DNA from: Chryseobacterium indologenes
GTDB lineage: Bacteria > Bacteroidota > Bacteroidia > Flavobacteriales > Weeksellaceae
Direction: 5' to 3'
Assembly: GCA_001013295.1 (NCBI GenBank)
Contig: LAZY01000030.1
Coordinates: forward strand, 62,001-126,000
Length of the DNA: 64,000 nt
Part shown: piece by piece, positions 63,082-64,000 of the stretch
How the letters are laid out: every line of letters begins with the position of its first letter
Position numbering within the stretch: the first letter of the stretch is position 1
Translations under genes and position numbers: made by a program
The notes under the pieces: generated by a model
Database searches by the model: none
What the model was told of the DNA's origin: nothing
The model's input: the letters and a program-made list of their open reading frames with translations, nothing else

Positions 63082-63825
63082 ATGAAAAAAACAATCGTCT
63101 TATTTTTAATAAGTCTGTTTACACTACAATCCTGCAATATAAATACAGAGGTTGTCTATCATAAAGACGCGGCTTCATCTATCATCACTGACATTGATAC
63201 CAGAGAATTTATGGCAGAAATGCAGGCAATGACACCAGATTCATTACAACAGGAGAAGTTTAAGGATATGGACCGATTTCCAACCACCTGGACGAGTATG
63301 TATGATCTTATGAAGAAAGAAGGAAAGCTTAAGACCGAAAACCAGGACACTGTCAGAATTCTGAAAAAAATTTCTATGAAATCTACCAAAGAAGGTAATA
63401 GTCCTGTCGCTGTTGGATACTCTTTTAAAATGGATCACATCACTCCCAAAGATTATGAATTAATTAAAAATTTCAATAAAGACGAGAAGTTACCCTTTGA
63501 TCAGAATGTACTCAATACCTGGGATGGAAAAACCCTAACCATTAATACGGATTTTTTCAACCTTAAAAACATTGAAGAAGTTCTTCAGTCTAAAGGCTCG
63601 AAAGAGGAAACTGAGAAAATGGAGGGAATGATGATGATGTTTTTCAAAAATGTAGGAACTACTCTGAAGTTTGATAATAAAATAAAATCGATCACCGGTA
63701 AACATGACTGGCTGAAGCAGGTTGATGATTATTCGATAAGAATCACATACGATCTGAAAGCGATGTATGAAAAGGATGCAAAATTAAAATATGCTGATAA
63801 AAAAATTATTGTCACAACAGAATAA
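63082..63825 (+). CDS. Hypothetical lipoprotein after the cco locus
   Basis: A 247-residue exported lipoprotein, signal peptide MKKTIVLFLISLFTLQSC with lipid-accepting Cys18. The mature part is charged and Lys-rich with a Met cluster EGMMMMFFKNVGTTLKF (about residues 180-200). I do not recognise the family. It is 18 bases downstream of the SafE-like gene and could be cotranscribed. A convergent terminator follows. Confidence 0.75.
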   Translation: MKKTIVLFLISLFTLQSCNINTEVVYHKDAASSIITDIDTREFMAEMQAMTPDSLQQEKFKDMDRFPTTWTSMYDLMKKEGKLKTENQDTVRILKKISMKSTKEGNSPVAVGYSFKMDHITPKDYELIKNFNKDEKLPFDQNVLNTWDGKTLTINTDFFNLKNIEEVLQSKGSKEETEKMEGMMMMFFKNVGTTLKFDNKIKSITGKHDWLKQVDDYSIRITYDLKAMYEKDAKLKYADKKIIVTTE

Positions 63826-63833
63826 AATAACTA

Positions 63834-63860
63834 CCCCATCGAAATTCGGTGGGATTTGTT
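63834..63860. terminator. Convergent terminator
   Basis: CCCATCGAA (63835-63843) pairs with TTCGGTGGG (63845-63853), one G-U type mismatch. ATTTGTTTT follows on the plus strand. It lies between the lipoprotein and the minus-strand partial gene. Confidence 0.65.
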
Positions 63861-64000
63861 TTAGTATTTAGGATTAATTTTATCCAACAGATTTTTAATC
63901 ATTTCTTTTTGCTCCTCAATTACCTGGTCTTTATCAGCAATACGTTTCTCATACTGCTCAATAAGCTTATTAAAATCGTTATTGAGTATTTTTTCACCAT
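63861..64000 (-). CDS. C-terminal fragment of a coiled-coil protein (start outside window)
   Basis: A minus-strand frame open to the window edge, about 46 residues: GEKILNNDFNKLIEQYEKR, then IADKDQVIEEQKEMIKNLL, ending DKINPKY. Charged heptads suggest a coiled coil. This tail resembles the C-terminus of some flavobacterial helix-turn-helix (XRE-type) regulators, but the DNA-binding part is not visible, so the identity is open. Confidence 0.6.
   Translation of the reverse strand, partial: GEKILNNDFNKLIEQYEKRIADKDQVIEEQKEMIKNLLDKINPKY

Overview
The window reads as a contiguous piece of a Bacteroidota chromosome, most likely class Flavobacteriia and close to Chryseobacterium/Elizabethkingia. 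Signs seen in the sequence: AT-rich DNA; many TAnnTTTG-type -7 promoter elements; a fused CcoN-CcoO oxidase subunit; a type IX secretion (T9SS type A) C-terminal signal; TonB-dependent receptors; an HU-CCDC81-like protein; and flavobacterial small families (DUF6576-like, DUF2683, PepSY-like, DUF5694). I see no rRNA, tRNA, insertion sequence, prophage or CRISPR array. Genus assignment is inference from family resemblance.

Layout. 1-5.9 kb: 3' part of ileS, a degenerate DksA-like protein, two small flavobacterial proteins, lspA, a SanA-like protein and trpS. 6-12.9 kb (minus strand): an OmpR-type two-component system with two PepSY-like proteins upstream, a pair of overlapping zinc-ribbon membrane proteins, a YjjG-type phosphatase, an ECF-like sigma factor and a small exported protein. 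13-17 kb: metK behind a SAM-II-like riboswitch; oxyR divergent from katA. 17-20 kb (plus): enoyl-CoA hydratase, dCMP deaminase, xerD and a NUDIX hydrolase. 20-29.6 kb (minus): haem-binding protein, Ig-like lipoprotein, serine hydrolase lipoprotein, 2-hydroxyacid dehydrogenase, thioesterase, HU-CCDC81-like protein, a TonB receptor behind a TPP riboswitch, and a WG-repeat protein. 29.8-35.2 kb (plus): two dissimilar aconitases, AcnB and AcnA. 35.4-42.7 kb: a LytS/LytTR two-component system divergent from a cassette of outer-membrane barrel, DUF5694 protein and second barrel. 42.8-49.1 kb (minus): thiSC-tenI-thiEGHF under a canonical TPP riboswitch. 49.2-54.1 kb (minus): T9SS-exported fibronectin/Ig protein, RluA-like enzyme, small membrane protein, panB and a Crp/Fnr regulator. 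54.1-63.8 kb (plus): the cbb3 oxidase locus ccoI, ccoS, ccoNO, ccoQ, ccoP, ccoG, ccoH, a SafE/UreH2-like membrane protein and a lipoprotein. The window ends inside a minus-strand coiled-coil gene.

How genes work together. Thiamine synthesis (thi operon) and probable thiamine uptake (TonB receptor) are tied by two TPP riboswitches about 20 kb apart. OxyR and catalase form a peroxide-response pair. The Crp/Fnr regulator sits divergent to the microaerobic cbb3 oxidase locus, with an FNR-type palindrome between them. The aconitases feed the TCA cycle.

The most interesting material is regulatory or poorly described. It includes the metK leader, where a SAM-II-like core carries the AUG of a 21-codon upstream ORF. 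It also includes the LytTR / barrel / DUF5694 / barrel cassette, with a 21-bp-period direct repeat in its divergent promoter region. Lesser items are three copies of an intergenic GGCTAAAGCC-type repeat, an inverted-repeat element inside the thi operon, and hairpins that punctuate the cco locus.
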